Shown: positions 27,552 through 28,763 of the stretch, one piece after another
Numbering within the stretch: the first letter of the stretch is position 1
Layout: each line of letters begins with the position of its first letter
Assembly: GCA_934167165.1 (NCBI GenBank)
Contig: CAKPKG010000016.1
Coordinates: forward strand, 1-28,763
Length of the DNA stretch: 28,763 bases
Reading direction: 5' to 3'
Source: an uncultured Clostridia bacterium
GTDB lineage: Bacteria > Bacillota > Clostridia > TANB77 > CAG-508
Notes under the pieces: model-generated
What the model saw: only the letters and a program-made list of their open reading frames with translations
The model's database searches: none
Told to the model about the DNA's origin: nothing
Position numbers and translations under genes: made by a program

Positions 27552-28763
27552 TTATTTAAAGTATTCTATTCCTGATTCGAATAGTTTTTGGTCCATGTTT
27601 CCTGGAACGTTTATTATATTCCCTCTATAACTTCTTTCTGAATGTGCCATTTTTCCAAGTATTCTACCATCTTTACTTGTTATTCCTTCTACTGCATATA
27701 CTGAACCGTTTGGATTGTAGTCTATGTCGTATGTTGCGTTTCCTTTTTCATCTACATATTGTGTTGCTACTTGTCCATTTTCTATTAATTCTTGCATTAC
27801 TTTTTCGCTTGCTACAAATTTTCCTTCTCCATGCGAAATTGGTATTACAAATTCTTCGCCTAAGTCTACTTTGCTAAACCATGGTGATAATTTTGATACT
27901 ACTTTTGTTGTTACCAATTTTGATTGGTGTCTTGCTATGTTGTTATATGTTAGTGTTGGCATTTTTGATGTTGGTTCTACAATTTCTCCATATGGTACTA
28001 ACCCTAATTTTATTAATGCTTGAAATCCATTACATATTCCTAATATTAAACCATCTTTCTCATTTAAGTGTTTATGAATTGCTTCTTTTAATCGTGGGTT
28101 TCTAAATACTGTTGCAATAAATTTACCAGAACCATCTGGTTCATCTCCTGCACTAAATCCACCTGGAAGCATTATTATTTGTGATTCATTAATTAGTTTT
28201 TCCATTGCAATTATAGATTCTTCTATGTCTGTTTGTTTTAGATTTTTAAATACCGCTATTTTAGGATCCCCACCCGCATCTATAAATGCTTTTGCTAAAT
28301 CGTATTCGCAGTTTGTTCCTGGAAATACTGGTATAAATATTTTTGGTTTGGCTATTTTTATTTTATGTGAGTCCACTTGAGGTGCGCCCCCTGCAGATTT
28401 GTACAATATGTTTTCTATTTTTTTATTTATTTCATTTGTTTTTGTTGGGAATACTTTTTCTAGTGGCTCTTCCCATATTTTTATTAATTCTTCTAAGTCT
28501 AATATTTCGTCTTCTGATATTTTTATTTCTTTTTTATTTGTAGTGATTCCTAAAAGTTCTAATTTTTTATTTTCTATTTTATCTTTTGCTTCTATTATAA
28601 ATGTTGCATAACGTGGCTTAAACAAGCATTTATTTGCCTTAAATTCAAAACCTATTTTATTACCTATACACATTTTTGTTATTGTATCTGCTATTCCAAA
28701 TTGTCTTACTGTTGCAACAGATATAGCCTTGTCATCTTCTATTAGTTTATGTACTAATTCATA
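27552..28763 (-). CDS. purL: Phosphoribosylformylglycinamidine synthase, C-terminal part (5' end beyond window)
   Basis: Purine synthesis: converts FGAR to FGAM with glutamine. 403 residues are visible and the frame is open to the window edge, so the start is outside. The visible part is the end of the synthase domain followed by a fused class I glutamine amidotransferase domain from about PKIFIPVFPGTNCEYDLAKAF: PGGFSAGDEPDGSGKF, the nucleophile motif LGICNGFQALIKLGLVPYG, and ISHGEGKF. The end is HSERSYRGNI followed by LFESGIEYFK. The fused glutaminase marks the single-chain PurL type, not the separate PurQ/PurL/PurS system usual in Bacillus. No in-frame CGG in the visible part. Confidence 0.93.
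   Translation of the reverse strand, partial: YELVHKLIEDDKAISVATVRQFGIADTITKMCIGNKIGFEFKANKCLFKPRYATFIIEAKDKIENKKLELLGITTNKKEIKISEDEILDLEELIKIWEEPLEKVFPTKTNEINKKIENILYKSAGGAPQVDSHKIKIAKPKIFIPVFPGTNCEYDLAKAFIDAGGDPKIAVFKNLKQTDIEESIIAMEKLINESQIIMLPGGFSAGDEPDGSGKFIATVFRNPRLKEAIHKHLNEKDGLILGICNGFQALIKLGLVPYGEIVEPTSKMPTLTYNNIARHQSKLVTTKVVSKLSPWFSKVDLGEEFVIPISHGEGKFVASEKVMQELIENGQVATQYVDEKGNATYDIDYNPNGSVYAVEGITSKDGRILGKMAHSERSYRGNIINVPGNMDQKLFESGIEYFK

Overview
The window is very AT-rich, with strong AGGAGG-type ribosome binding sites, some TTG starts, an LPKTG sorting signal, cohesin and dockerin modules, and a PyrD/PyrK-type (class 1B) dihydroorotate dehydrogenase. This points to a low-GC Gram-positive bacterium, most likely an uncultured gut-type member of the Clostridia. 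That placement is an inference from gene content. No RNA gene, CRISPR array or insertion sequence was recognised.

Layout. 1-4976 is a pyrimidine block: pyrC, pyrF, pyrK and pyrD run leftward from one promoter, and an OPRT-like pyrE runs rightward from a divergent promoter. 5014-6414 is an M18 aminopeptidase. 6617-17580 is a two-gene leftward operon for giant surface proteins: a 1501-residue Big2/SdrD_B-like protein, then a 2146-residue adhesin with a possible thioester domain, Cna-B-like repeats and dockerin modules. 17939-19693 holds a patatin-like lipase and a short-chain dehydrogenase, the latter flanked by two copies of a repeat of about 125 bp. leuS (19989-22397) runs rightward. 22468-26245 is a leftward pair: a VWA/dockerin/calcium-repeat protein of 999 residues and an LPKTG-anchored cohesin protein, which together look like a one-cohesin cellulosome-type surface assembly. 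An MBL-fold hydrolase (26659-27375) and the C-terminal part of purL (from 27552 to the window end) close the window.

Main observation. Six of the fifteen genes (pyrD, pyrK, pyrE, the 1501-residue surface protein, the patatin and the VWA protein) are each broken once by a +1 shift. All six breaks have the same form: an in-frame CGG codon preceded by a codon ending in T. Skipping the C turns CGG-N into a glycine codon GGN and restores the conserved protein, often inside a signature motif (GGGIG of PyrK, GTSAG of patatin, the calcium repeat of the VWA protein). Scanning all coding frames by eye (about 8,900 codons), I found no other in-frame CGG, although CGT, CGC and CGA are used for arginine and CGG occurs often out of frame. 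The simplest reading is that CGG is an unassigned codon with no tRNA-Arg(CCG), and that the ribosome reads CGGN as glycine or slips +1 there. This would be a recurrent bacterial +1 recoding system reminiscent of Euplotes frameshifting. The genes are therefore annotated as single CDSs spanning the shift, not as pseudogenes.
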